30,246 bases of DNA, taken from the NCBI GenBank assembly GCA_964464435.1, contig CAYXGE010000015.1:1-30246 (forward strand), written 5' to 3'. How positions within the stretch are numbered: the stretch's first letter is position 1; the number at the start of each line of letters is the position of its first letter. The stretch is from CAYXGE01 sp964464435. GTDB lineage: Bacteria; Pseudomonadota; Gammaproteobacteria; Burkholderiales; Methylophilaceae. Below are positions 16,285 to 23,854 of the stretch, one piece after another. A program made the translations under genes and the position numbers. A model generated the notes under the pieces. It was given only the letters and a program-made list of their open reading frames with translations, was not told where the DNA came from and searched no databases.

Positions 16285-17241
16285 ATGCTAGTTTCTACAC
16301 AACAAGCACTGCCCATGGGTTATAAATTAAATGGGTATGAAATTAGAAAACTCCTCAGTGCGGGTGGGTTTAGCTTTGTCTATATTGCGCGCGATGAAAA
16401 CAAAAAAACGGTCGCTATCAAAGAGTATTTACCAGCCACATTAGCGTTTCGCGCAGAAATGAGCCAAAACGTTGTCCCTGAAACTGAAAGCTCAACTAAT
16501 TTTAAACATGGCCTTAAATGTTTTTTTGAAGAAGGCCGTGCACTTGCCAATATTAATCATAAAAACATCGTACGTGTCACTAATTTTTTTCGCGCCAATG
16601 AAACTGTATACATGGTGATGCAGTACGAACGTGGCAAATCATTACAAGAGCATATTTTAAGCGAAAACACCCCTATATCTGAAAATTTTATTCGCCGCGT
16701 GTTTTGTGAACTATGCAACGGCTTGCGCGAGGTGCATGCCAATAAACTTTTGCATTTAGATATTAAGCCTGCCAATATTTATATTCGCTTAGATGGCTCA
16801 CCAGTGTTACTGGATTTTGGTTCCGCCAGACAGACGCTCAATTCGATGCAACCCCAATTACCGCCAAGTTATACCCCTGGCTTTGCCCCGCCAGAACAAT
16901 ATGAACATAGAGATTTACTTGGCCCTTGGAGCGATGTTTATAGTCTAGGGGCGACTATGTATTCATGCATTAGTCACACCTCGCCACTAGCGGCCAATGA
17001 GCGCGTGAAAAAAGATGCAATCGTACCGTTAGAAAAATTAAGTAAAGGCCTTTACTCAAAAAATTTACTTAATATCATTGAAAATTGTATGGCCTTAGAT
17101 CACATGCAACGTCCGCAAAGTGTGTTTGCCGTGCAAAAAGCATTACTTAACGACAAGCCAACTGCCGAAGAACTAGAGGCATTAAATAAACCAAATCTGG
17201 TGAATAAAGTCATGGATTTTTTAAACAAGCCCATCATGTAA
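16285..17241 (+). CDS. Hanks-type serine/threonine protein kinase
   Basis: The 318-residue soluble kinase has its domain from about 18 to 285: glycine-rich loop LLSAGGFSFVYIA, catalytic lysine in VAIKEYLPA, hinge YMVMQYERG, catalytic loop LHLDIKPANIYI (HLD in place of HRD), DFGSAR for metal binding and an activation segment ending APPEQYEH. All residues needed for phosphotransfer appear present. There is no transmembrane helix or extracellular sensor domain, unlike PknB. It is 12 bases upstream of a PP2C phosphatase gene, so the two form a reversible phosphorylation pair. As I recall, similar pairs next to rph occur in other Betaproteobacteria. Substrates are unknown. No strong Shine-Dalgarno precedes the ATG; the Met at codon 11 is a possible alternative start. 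Confidence 0.92.
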   Translation: MLVSTQQALPMGYKLNGYEIRKLLSAGGFSFVYIARDENKKTVAIKEYLPATLAFRAEMSQNVVPETESSTNFKHGLKCFFEEGRALANINHKNIVRVTNFFRANETVYMVMQYERGKSLQEHILSENTPISENFIRRVFCELCNGLREVHANKLLHLDIKPANIYIRLDGSPVLLDFGSARQTLNSMQPQLPPSYTPGFAPPEQYEHRDLLGPWSDVYSLGATMYSCISHTSPLAANERVKKDAIVPLEKLSKGLYSKNLLNIIENCMALDHMQRPQSVFAVQKALLNDKPTAEELEALNKPNLVNKVMDFLNKPIM

Positions 17242-17253
17242 AACGGCTAACAT

Positions 17254-18165
17254 ATGCAATTCTCAATCTCACAACATAGTCGCCAAGGGCCACGGCCTTA
17301 CAACCAAGACCGAGTGGCTTACTCCTACAGCAAGGAGTCGATGTTGGTGGCCGTGGCCGATGGCATGGGTGGTCATCGTCATGGAGAGTTGGCGGCGCAA
17401 TTGGCGATACAAATCATGACCGAGGCTTTTCAAAAACAGGCGAAGCCAAGTATCGCAGAACCTGATCGTTTTCTGTTAGACCATATAAGTGCGATTCATG
17501 AGGCTATTGAAGGTCTAAAAACATCTAATGCGTTAGAAGACTCACCGCGTACCACTATTGTGGTTGCACTTATACAAAATAACACGCTTTACTGTGCACA
17601 CGTGGGCGATTCTCGTTTGTATCACTTTCGCAAAGGGGATCAAATTTTTTGTACAGAAGACCATTCTATTGTGCAAGTTTTGTTTAACAAAGGCACGATT
17701 GAAAAAGCAGAAATGCTCACCCATCCTGATCGGCATAAAATATATAGCTGTTTGGGTGGAGATGTCCTTCCGCAGATTGCCTTATCCAAACCTATGCCAC
17801 TGAGAGCGAGCGATTTAATATTACTATGCTCAGATGGTTTATGGACCGTGTTAAATGATCAGGTCATTGCCAAAATTTTACATGCGGGCTCTATCAATGA
17901 ATCAGTGCCAAAATTATTAGAGATTGCAGAATCATTATGTGATGTAAATGGCGACAACATGACTGCAGTAGGCATAAAATGGGGCGCACAGGTAAATCAA
18001 CAAAGTGCTGTTTCAACAGAAAAAATGGGGTTTGAATCTACTACTACCATTCTTAACACCACTTTATTGACCAACACACCTCCTAATAACAATGATTTAA
18101 GTGATGCCGATATTGATGCCGCAATCGCCGAAATTCAACGAGCGATTAACAAACACAAAGCTTAA
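17254..18165 (+). CDS. PP2C-family protein serine/threonine phosphatase
   Basis: The 303-residue protein is a PPM/PP2C phosphatase. Metal-binding motifs are visible: GPRPYNQDRVAYS near the N-terminus, VAVADGMGGHRHGE (about 32-45), HVGDSRLYHFRKG, LLCSDGLW and the late GDNMTAVGIKWG, which supplies the last aspartate. The catalytic domain ends near residue 250. A Ser/Thr/Asn-rich linker and a short acidic helix (DADIDAAIAEIQRAINKHK) follow, with no known domain. It presumably reverses phosphorylation by the kinase encoded 12 bases upstream; the pair is co-directional and probably one transcript. No signal peptide or membrane segment was seen. Confidence 0.93.
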   Translation: MQFSISQHSRQGPRPYNQDRVAYSYSKESMLVAVADGMGGHRHGELAAQLAIQIMTEAFQKQAKPSIAEPDRFLLDHISAIHEAIEGLKTSNALEDSPRTTIVVALIQNNTLYCAHVGDSRLYHFRKGDQIFCTEDHSIVQVLFNKGTIEKAEMLTHPDRHKIYSCLGGDVLPQIALSKPMPLRASDLILLCSDGLWTVLNDQVIAKILHAGSINESVPKLLEIAESLCDVNGDNMTAVGIKWGAQVNQQSAVSTEKMGFESTTTILNTTLLTNTPPNNNDLSDADIDAAIAEIQRAINKHKA

Positions 18166-18189
18166 AACTCATCTGATATTCATAATCTA

Positions 18190-18218
18190 TGCTTGCCTAG
18201 CTCACCTTAGCATATAAT
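18190..18218 (+). promoter_or_regulatory. Candidate promoter of rph-rdgB
   Basis: A consensus -10, TATAAT (18213-18218), sits 17 bases after a weak -35 TGCTTG (18190-18195). It starts a leader of about 20 bases before rph. The -35 is poor, so read-through from the kinase/phosphatase genes is also possible. Confidence 0.45.
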
Positions 18219-18243
18219 GCATTTTTTGATTTTTTGAAACGTC

Positions 18244-18984
18244 ATGCATATGAGTCAATCTGCCCAAACACGCCCAAGCCAACGCGCCAATCACCAATTG
18301 CGCAAAGTTGAAATTATTCGACACTACACCAAACACGCGGAAGGCTCAGTGCTGGTCAAGTTTGGCGATACGCATGTGCTTTGCACCGCCAGTGTAGAAG
18401 AAAAAATCCCTTCCTTTTTAAAAGGCAAAGGCCAGGGCTGGGTCACAGCAGAATATGGCATGTTGCCACGCTCGACCGGCAGCCGCATGGATAGAGAAGC
18501 CGCAAAAGGCAAACAATCTGGACGTACGCAAGAAATTCAGCGCCTAATAGGTCGCAGTTTACGCGCTGTGATTGATTTGCAAAAACTAGGCGAGCGCACT
18601 ATTCATTTTGATTGCGACGTGATTCAAGCTGATGGCGGCACCCGCACCGCCAGCATTACAGGTGCTTATGTGGCGCTACATGATGCTGTAACACATTTAT
18701 TAAACAACGGCTTAATTACTGAAAGCCCGCTTACAAACTCAGTCGCTGCAATATCTGTAGGTGTTTACAAAGGCACGCCAGTGCTAGATTTAGACTACAT
18801 TGAAGACTCAGACTGCGACACCGACATGAACGTAGTGATGACAGGTAGCGGCGGCTTTGTTGAAATACAAGGCACAGCCGAAGGCGAACCTTTTGACCGC
18901 GACACCATGAACAGCATGCTCGACTTAGCCGTGCACGGCATTGAACAATTAAGCGCATTGCAAAAACAAGCGCTGAGCATTTAA
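18244..18984 (+). CDS. rph: Ribonuclease PH
   Basis: RNase PH is a phosphate-dependent 3'-5' exoribonuclease that trims tRNA 3' ends. The 246-residue protein matches the family throughout: RPSQRANHQLRKVEI, GSVLVKFGDTHVLCTASVEE, GWVTAEYGMLPRST, GRSLRAVID, TIHFDCDVIQADGGTRTASI, DLDYIEDSDCDTDMNVVMTG and FVEIQGTAEGEPFDR. The phosphate-site arginine and the catalytic aspartates are in place, so it should be active, unlike the frameshifted copy in some E. coli K-12 strains. Two ATGs (18244 and 18250) are possible starts, neither with a clear Shine-Dalgarno. rdgB begins two bases after the stop. Confidence 0.96.
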   Translation: MHMSQSAQTRPSQRANHQLRKVEIIRHYTKHAEGSVLVKFGDTHVLCTASVEEKIPSFLKGKGQGWVTAEYGMLPRSTGSRMDREAAKGKQSGRTQEIQRLIGRSLRAVIDLQKLGERTIHFDCDVIQADGGTRTASITGAYVALHDAVTHLLNNGLITESPLTNSVAAISVGVYKGTPVLDLDYIEDSDCDTDMNVVMTGSGGFVEIQGTAEGEPFDRDTMNSMLDLAVHGIEQLSALQKQALSI

Positions 18985-18986
18985 GC

Positions 18987-19592
18987 ATGGCTTTACCTTT
19001 TAACAAGCTCGTTATCGCTAGCGGCAACAAAGGCAAACTGCGCGAAATCGCACACCTACTATCGCCACTCAATATTGAGATTGTGCCGCAATCGGCGCTA
19101 GGTGTGCCCGAGTGCGAAGAGCCATTTTGCACCTTTATTGAAAACGCCCTTGCCAAAGCCAGACACGCCAGCAAGCACACAGGTTTGCCCGCTTTGGCAG
19201 ATGACTCAGGCCTCTGCGTGGACGCCCTACAAGGCGCACCAGGCGTGATTTCTGCGCGCTATGCAGGCGAACCAAAAAGTGATGACCGTAACAATCAAAA
19301 ATTGCTTGAAGTGTTAGGTAATGAACCTAATCGTCACGCGCATTTTTACTGCGTCATGGTGCTCGTGCGCCATGAACACGACCCCGAGCCTTTAATTGCC
19401 GAAGGGCAATGGGCAGGCGAGATATTATCTGAATATCGCGGCAATGACGGCTTTGGCTACGACCCCTTGTTTTTAGATGCAAAAACAGGCAAAACCGTTG
19501 CTGAACTTCCTCTAGAAATTAAAAGCCGTATCAGTCACCGTGGTCATGCCATGACCAAGCTCCTGCAAAAACTAGAAAGACTCAGCACATGA
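18987..19592 (+). CDS. rdgB: XTP/dITP diphosphatase (RdgB/HAM1 family)
   Basis: This house-cleaning pyrophosphatase hydrolyses dITP, XTP and related nucleotides to keep them out of DNA and RNA. The 201-residue protein has the family motifs: KLVIASGNKGKLREI, FIENALAKARHAS, LPALADDSGLCVDAL (metal-binding aspartates), GAPGVISARYAG, GNDGFGYDPLF and the C-terminal KSRISHRGHAM. Length equals the E. coli protein. It is tightly coupled to rph (2-base gap) and overlaps the next small gene by 4 bases (ATGA). In many relatives hemN follows; here it does not. Confidence 0.96.
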   Translation: MALPFNKLVIASGNKGKLREIAHLLSPLNIEIVPQSALGVPECEEPFCTFIENALAKARHASKHTGLPALADDSGLCVDALQGAPGVISARYAGEPKSDDRNNQKLLEVLGNEPNRHAHFYCVMVLVRHEHDPEPLIAEGQWAGEILSEYRGNDGFGYDPLFLDAKTGKTVAELPLEIKSRISHRGHAMTKLLQKLERLST

Positions 19593-19813
19593 GTGCGCCA
19601 GAAAAATCCGCATGGCCAAAATGGGTGCGCGATGACGGCTCCGTGGTTTCTTGCACCGAAAAAGTCAAAGTCATGACCGAAAACTTTGATGAAATTAAGC
19701 AAATCGCCCAAGATGCCTTGGAAGACGGCTTGCTGATGGAAGTGTCTGAAGAGCAAATCCGCGAGGCCTTGCATCGTTTGGTGGATAGTTTGGTGAACCC
19801 TTACGTTAAATAA
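19589..19813 (+). CDS. Small conserved protein of unknown function
   Basis: The 74-residue protein has no signal peptide or membrane helix. The N-terminal part reads WPKWVRDDGSVVSCTEKVKV. A predicted helical C-terminal part follows (about 30-70), including EIKQIAQDALEDGLLMEVSEEQIREAL and a final LVNPY. I recall similar short proteins in Betaproteobacteria, but no named domain. Its ATG overlaps the rdgB stop (ATGA), indicating coupled translation and making it a real gene rather than chance. Acidic and probably cytoplasmic. Function unknown. Confidence 0.75.
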   Translation: MSAPEKSAWPKWVRDDGSVVSCTEKVKVMTENFDEIKQIAQDALEDGLLMEVSEEQIREALHRLVDSLVNPYVK

Positions 19814-19890
19814 TAAAGTTCTTTAATTTTTTATAAAAAATTTAATTTTGGTACTAAAGAAAATCATTTGCTAGACGTTAACTAAATCAT

Positions 19891-19925
19891 GCAACAACAT
19901 ACATTCAACAAATGCGTGTTGTTGC
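19891..19925 (+). promoter_or_regulatory. Inverted repeat upstream of the small exported peptide gene
   Basis: A perfect 9-bp inverted repeat, GCAACAACA (19891-19899) and TGTTGTTGC (19917-19925), has a 17-base spacer. It ends 34 bases before the peptide's ATG. No U-tract follows, so it is more likely an mRNA leader hairpin or an operator than a terminator. It leaves the ribosome site (AAAGGA, 19946-19951) exposed. Confidence 0.45.
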
Positions 19926-19958
19926 TAAATTTGATTAATTCTAACAAAGGAAAATACC

Positions 19959-20069
19959 ATGAAAAAATTTGCTGCAGTGTTGTTTGTTATGTTTGCTTTA
20001 GTTTCAAATGTATCTTTTGCTACAGATAAAGAGTGCCACCCAGAAAAAGAACATTGCGAAAAACACTAA
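19959..20069 (+). CDS. 36-residue exported peptide with Cys/His-rich tail
   Basis: A short ORF with an AAAGGA ribosome site about 7 bases upstream encodes a classic signal peptide (MKKFAAVLFVMFALVSNVSFA). A very small mature peptide follows, ATDKECHPEKEHCEKH, with two cysteines and three histidines spaced in a way that could bind a metal or form a disulfide. It ends at TAA (20067-20069), and a strong terminator follows 45 bases later. It has its own upstream region of about 145 bases with an inverted repeat. The ribosome site, signal peptide, terminator and compositional bias argue that it is a real gene. I do not recognise the family and assign no function. Confidence 0.65.
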   Translation: MKKFAAVLFVMFALVSNVSFATDKECHPEKEHCEKH

Positions 20070-20112
20070 TTTCGTCATGTTTGATTAGCCATCACAAGTG
20101 GCTATGGTACAT

Positions 20113-20142
20113 AAAAAAAGCGGATAAATATCCGCTTTTTTA
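20113..20142. terminator. Strong bidirectional terminator
   Basis: GCGGATA (20120-20126) and TATCCGC (20129-20135) form a perfect stem, extendable through flanking A/T pairs to about 12 bp, with an AA loop and long A and T runs on either side. It serves the exported-peptide gene (plus) and the convergent TPR protein gene (minus). Confidence 0.88.
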
Positions 20143-20160
20143 TTATTTAAAATTCACTTT

Positions 20161-20811
20161 TTAAAGTTTGCTTTCTGCCTTCTTTAGGCCTTCTTCAATT
20201 TCGCCTTTTCTGCCTGCATCAGCATCCTCACGGCCTACACGCGGCGCTGCTGCTTGGGCTTTCTTAAAGTATTCTATCGCTTTGGCATATTGCCCTTGTT
20301 CTAACAGATAATCACCATAAAAATAGTTGGAGTCTATACCGCTTGGGTTGATTTTTAACGCTTTTTCTAAGTAGGCTTTGGCTTTCTTTTTATCACCAAA
20401 TCCAATTGGCCAGCCTGGCACTTTATAAAACAATGAACCTAAGCTGGTATAAGCCGCGCCTTGCAATGCATTAGGATTGGCTTTTTCTGAAGCCAGTAAT
20501 AAATCACGTGCTTTTTCTGCAAATTTAAGTGCGCCAATACCGCCCTTGGCTCTGGCATAGGTTGCGTTGATAATACCTTCCCAAATTAATGCTTCTGGCG
20601 CATTATTTAGCTTGGTTGTGACTTCATGGGCGCGTTCTGTTAACGCCTTTAGCGTTGGCTCTTGTGCATCTTTGGCAGTGTTATAATTGGCTTTGGCCCA
20701 TTCATGTTGCAATTCTACAATTTCGGCGTCTAGCTCTTCCGCCATGACAGTGTGCGTCATGCTAATCAAGCCAATCATTAAACCTGCGATTAGAGTTGTT
20801 AATCGTTTCAT
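20161..20811 (-). CDS. Periplasmic tetratricopeptide-repeat protein
   Basis: The 216-residue protein has a signal peptide (about 1-24, cut after VMA) and a helical body with TPR-type repeats. The clearest are AKAYLEKALKINPSGIDSNY and FYGDYLLEQGQYAKAIEYFKKAQAA (about 145-190). A distinctive GWPIGFGDKKKAKAYLEKAL block is known to me from a group of uncharacterised proteobacterial TPR proteins. AGGAG lies 9 bases before the ATG. It is last in the cluster, 62 bases after the SDR gene, across a tandem repeat, and ends at a bidirectional terminator. It may be co-transcribed with the acyl-ligase/oxidase genes and act in the envelope, but the link is positional only. Confidence 0.85.
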   Translation of the reverse strand: MKRLTTLIAGLMIGLISMTHTVMAEELDAEIVELQHEWAKANYNTAKDAQEPTLKALTERAHEVTTKLNNAPEALIWEGIINATYARAKGGIGALKFAEKARDLLLASEKANPNALQGAAYTSLGSLFYKVPGWPIGFGDKKKAKAYLEKALKINPSGIDSNYFYGDYLLEQGQYAKAIEYFKKAQAAAPRVGREDADAGRKGEIEEGLKKAESKL

Positions 20812-20844
20812 TTCAATGGTCTCCTCGTATTAAACTATTTATTA

Positions 20845-20879
20845 ACGTAAACTGTTCATTCACGTTAAACTTTTCATTC
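20845..20879. repeat. Imperfect tandem repeat between SDR and TPR genes
   Basis: Two adjacent copies, ACGTAAACTGTTCATTC (20845-20861) and ACGTTAAACTTTTCATTC (20862-20879), differ by one substitution and one inserted T. The second copy overlaps the SDR stop codon. Confidence 0.7.
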
Positions 20880-21674
20880 ATGCTTTTTTAAATATTGACG
20901 CGCTACTTTGGTCGGGGTTTTTAAGCCCATACTCACTAAGTTTGGTAAAAATCCATTGAGCCATGCAAATAATGACTCTGGCTGACCAATAAAGTGCTCG
21001 GCTTTTTGTTTTTCAATGGCGCTAATAATGTGGTTTGCTACGGCATCTGGCTCATCCATCGTTGTATTAGTGGCTGCCATCATCTGCGCTGAAGCTTCAT
21101 TATTAATTGGGGTTTTAATGGCTCTTGGGGCAATGTAACTTACTTTAATTGAGCTATCAAACAATTCACGACGCAGTGCTTGTGAAAAGCCGCGTAAGGC
21201 AAACTTACTGGCGCTGTATACCGCATAGTGTGGAAAGCCTATTGAGCCAAATATAGAGCCAATATTAACAATATGCCCAGCGTTTTTTTGTTTAAATCTT
21301 GGCAATATTTCACGGCTTAACTGCATGGGCAAGACACTATTAACAGCCATAATTTGGCTAATGCGTTGCGGGTCTTGCTCTGCAAAATAAGTAAAATCTA
21401 AAATGCCTGCACTGTTAATTAATATATCGATATCACCTATTTTTTGCAGTGCTTCATTAATCACGGTTGCTACTGCATCATCATGACTAAAATCATTGAT
21501 AATTGGCGTGGCGCTGCCACCTAATTGTGAAATTTTGGTACATAGCGCATGCAGCCCTTCTGCATTTCTATCAACCAAAGCAAGTTTAGCACCTTTTACT
21601 GCAAGCCCCATCGCCAAGGCTTGACCTAAGCCACCAGCTGCGCCAGTTAATAGAACACGCTTATTTGCTAGCAT
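20874..21674 (-). CDS. Short-chain dehydrogenase/reductase
   Basis: The 266-residue classical SDR has the cofactor motif TGAAGGLG (10-17), an acidic residue after beta-2 (VDRN, Asp35), NSAG (87-90), catalytic Ser140 (NIGSIFG) and YSASK (Tyr153, Lys157). Asp at the end of beta-2 favours NAD(H), although an arginine follows it. The C-terminal extension has a hydrophobic segment (LFAWLNGFLPNLVSMGL) often seen in SDRs acting on lipid substrates. The ATG overlaps the end of the diiron oxidase gene by 7 bases, so translation is probably coupled. In context it likely reduces or oxidises a carbonyl/alcohol intermediate made by the cluster. The substrate is unknown. Confidence 0.9.
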   Translation of the reverse strand: MLANKRVLLTGAAGGLGQALAMGLAVKGAKLALVDRNAEGLHALCTKISQLGGSATPIINDFSHDDAVATVINEALQKIGDIDILINSAGILDFTYFAEQDPQRISQIMAVNSVLPMQLSREILPRFKQKNAGHIVNIGSIFGSIGFPHYAVYSASKFALRGFSQALRRELFDSSIKVSYIAPRAIKTPINNEASAQMMAATNTTMDEPDAVANHIISAIEKQKAEHFIGQPESLFAWLNGFLPNLVSMGLKTPTKVARQYLKKHE

Positions 21675-22345
21675 GCCGTATTTGTTGCGTTGATAAAACG
21701 CTCACCTAAGTCTTTAAAAATATCACCATATAATTTGTAAAATACCTTTGCGCTATGAATGAGTAAATCTTGTTCAGCAGGTGAGGATATTTTATTCACT
21801 AAACCTTCATAAAATGCGGTGTGGCCAACATCTAAAGATCCATGTGAGGTTAAATAGCTAAATGATTTGTTGCTTAAGCCTAGGCTTTTTTGTATGGCCG
21901 CACCCGCTTGTGAGGCTAACGCCACACTGGTGCCTTCTAACACTAACACCATGCCTAAAAACCCGACTGGATTAACGCGATTAATCATATCATAGGCATA
22001 AGAAACCATAAGTTCTGTTGCAATTCTGGGCTGACCATGACGCACTGCTTCAGCATCTGCACCACAGGCTTTTATGTCATTGAGTATCCACTCTTGGTGT
22101 CCCAATTCTTCTTCAATATATTCTGCCATGGCTTCACGTAGCCATTCGTGGGTCTCTGGTAATTTTGCTCCACAAAGCATCAGTAATGGCACGGTGTGTT
22201 TTACGTGGTGATAGGCCTCTGTTAAAAAAGCGATATAAGCTTCTAACGAAACATTGCCTGTGGCAGCTGCTTGAATAATAGGTTGGCTAAAAAGCGTTTG
22301 GCGCGCTGGCTCTGTAGCACTTAATAGCGTGTTATAAAACGGCAT
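21668..22345 (-). CDS. Heme-oxygenase-like diiron oxidase (TenA/UndA-type fold)
   Basis: The 225-residue all-helical protein belongs to the superfamily often mislabelled 'TenA family regulator' or 'iron-containing redox enzyme'. Candidate metal ligands are all present in the expected order: Glu43 (LTEAYHH), Glu80 and His83 (EELGH), Glu137 (VLEGTS), Asp172 and His175 (SLDVGHTAFYEG). The ELGH and LEGTS motifs parallel ELNH and IEGAT of UndA, the diiron enzyme that makes 1-undecene from lauric acid. TenA thiaminases lack such a metal set. The ATG at 22345 has GAGGAA 7 bases upstream, preferred over 22360. It overlaps the acyl-ligase gene by 14 bases and the SDR gene by 7. It probably performs O2-dependent oxidation of an acid or acyl/amino substrate; the reaction is not predictable from sequence. 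Confidence 0.85.
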   Translation of the reverse strand: MPFYNTLLSATEPARQTLFSQPIIQAAATGNVSLEAYIAFLTEAYHHVKHTVPLLMLCGAKLPETHEWLREAMAEYIEEELGHQEWILNDIKACGADAEAVRHGQPRIATELMVSYAYDMINRVNPVGFLGMVLVLEGTSVALASQAGAAIQKSLGLSNKSFSYLTSHGSLDVGHTAFYEGLVNKISSPAEQDLLIHSAKVFYKLYGDIFKDLGERFINATNTAC

Positions 22346-23846
22346 TGCTAGATTCCTCATAAATATGATTAATGCTTTGCTGATAGTGTTGCCAAATCAC
22401 TTCTCGACGTAGCCTGTAATTGGCGGTAAGTTGCCCATTTTGCGCTAGAAAAGGTGCATCTGCAAGAATCCATCTAGTGACTCTGGCATAGTCTGGAAGA
22501 CTAGCATTTACTGAGTCAATTGCAGTCTGAATGGCACTACTAGTTGCGTTTTTTCTCGGTACAATCACTGCTGTATTAAACGGTTTAGCTTCACCAAATA
22601 ATGCTGCCTGCGCAATAGCCGGCATCAGTGTGAGTTCACGCTCTACCCATTCTGGCGCAACGTTTCTGCCAAAAGATGTAATAAACATATTCTTTTTTCG
22701 GCCTGTGATATGCAAAAATCCTTCTGCATCTACATAGCCAATATCGCCTGTTGGCCATGCTTTTAAGCTATCGTTAATAGCTGAATTTACCCCTAAGTAG
22801 GTTAAAAATCTTGCGCCTTCTACCAGTATTTCGCCGTCTTCTGCTAAATGTATATTCACATGGGCTAAAGGCTTACCTACGCTCCCTAGCTTTCTAGCTT
22901 GCGCGGTATTAAGCGCTACCACAGAACCACATTCAGACAAACCATAACCTTCATATACAGGGAGTTTCAAGGCGTCGGCACGTTTGAGTAAACTTGGAGA
23001 TACTGTGGCACCGCCTACTGCAATAAAGCGCAAACTAGCTGGTGCTGGCATGCCTAACTCAACGGCACAAACCAAAGCATTGAGTAACTCAGGCGTTAAA
23101 ATTAAAGTACTTGCTTGCGTGGTTTGCAATAATTGCATCATTTTTTGTACGTCAAAACCGCTGGCGCCTGCCATACCCACTTGCTTTGATTGATAAAGAT
23201 GCGCAGTAGCGCCTGCCATCAGCGGCACATAAAGCCCTGCAATATTTTCAAGCAAAGTAGACAGCGGTAAGATACTTAAATGTTGGTCTTGTGGCTTAGC
23301 ATCTGTAGCTTTGAGTAAAGATGTAGCAACCATTTCAATGAGCGACTTACTTAAGCATACGCCCTTTGGCTTTCCAGTGGTGCCAGAGGTATAAGTAATT
23401 TTGGCGGTATTTTGCGGTATTTGCTGATTAGCAAGCGTTTTTAGTTTAAATTCTGTTAACACTTTACCTGCAACTAGCTGCTGGATTTCGCCTTCAATAT
23501 GAATGCTTTGCGCTTGCAAAACACCCTCAAAGTGTAGCGGGTCATCGCAAATCACCATGTCTACGCCAGCGTCTGTAATGGCATGGGCAATTTGTTCAGC
23601 CGAGAAAAACAAAGGCAAAGGCACAACACAAATATTTAAGCTTGCCGCTGCGATATCTACCACTGCCCATGCAGGTGAATTATCCATGGCAATGCCCAAT
23701 ACAATTGGGTTAGCTTTGATTAACTTTTTGCGCACTTGCTCTATCTCAACAAGCAAATCTGCATAATTGATGCGCACAAGCTGGTTACTTAATGCAATAT
23801 TAAGGGGTTTAGCGACTGCCAGAGTTTGAATAGTAGAAAACAGCAT
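22332..23846 (-). CDS. AMP-forming acyl-CoA synthetase / acyl-acid ligase
   Basis: The 504-residue member of the ANL adenylating superfamily has the ATP loop TSGTTGKPKG (153-162), YGLSE (301-305), TGDIGYVDAEG (366-376) and hinge GRKKNMFITSFGRNVAPEWVE. These activate a carboxylic acid as acyl-adenylate. The C-terminal A10 region reads NGQLTANYRLRRE (470-482), and the usual catalytic lysine of this loop seems to be arginine. The frame is open 22 codons further upstream, overlapping the hemolysin-family gene. The ATG at 23846 has AGGG about 6 bases upstream and fits the family start. It lies 8 bases after the hemolysin-family stop and overlaps the oxidase gene. It may load a CoA, a carrier or only make the adenylate; chain length is unknown. 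Confidence 0.9.
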   Translation of the reverse strand: MLFSTIQTLAVAKPLNIALSNQLVRINYADLLVEIEQVRKKLIKANPIVLGIAMDNSPAWAVVDIAAASLNICVVPLPLFFSAEQIAHAITDAGVDMVICDDPLHFEGVLQAQSIHIEGEIQQLVAGKVLTEFKLKTLANQQIPQNTAKITYTSGTTGKPKGVCLSKSLIEMVATSLLKATDAKPQDQHLSILPLSTLLENIAGLYVPLMAGATAHLYQSKQVGMAGASGFDVQKMMQLLQTTQASTLILTPELLNALVCAVELGMPAPASLRFIAVGGATVSPSLLKRADALKLPVYEGYGLSECGSVVALNTAQARKLGSVGKPLAHVNIHLAEDGEILVEGARFLTYLGVNSAINDSLKAWPTGDIGYVDAEGFLHITGRKKNMFITSFGRNVAPEWVERELTLMPAIAQAALFGEAKPFNTAVIVPRKNATSSAIQTAIDSVNASLPDYARVTRWILADAPFLAQNGQLTANYRLRREVIWQHYQQSINHIYEESSNAVL

Positions 23847-23854
23847 TTTGCACC

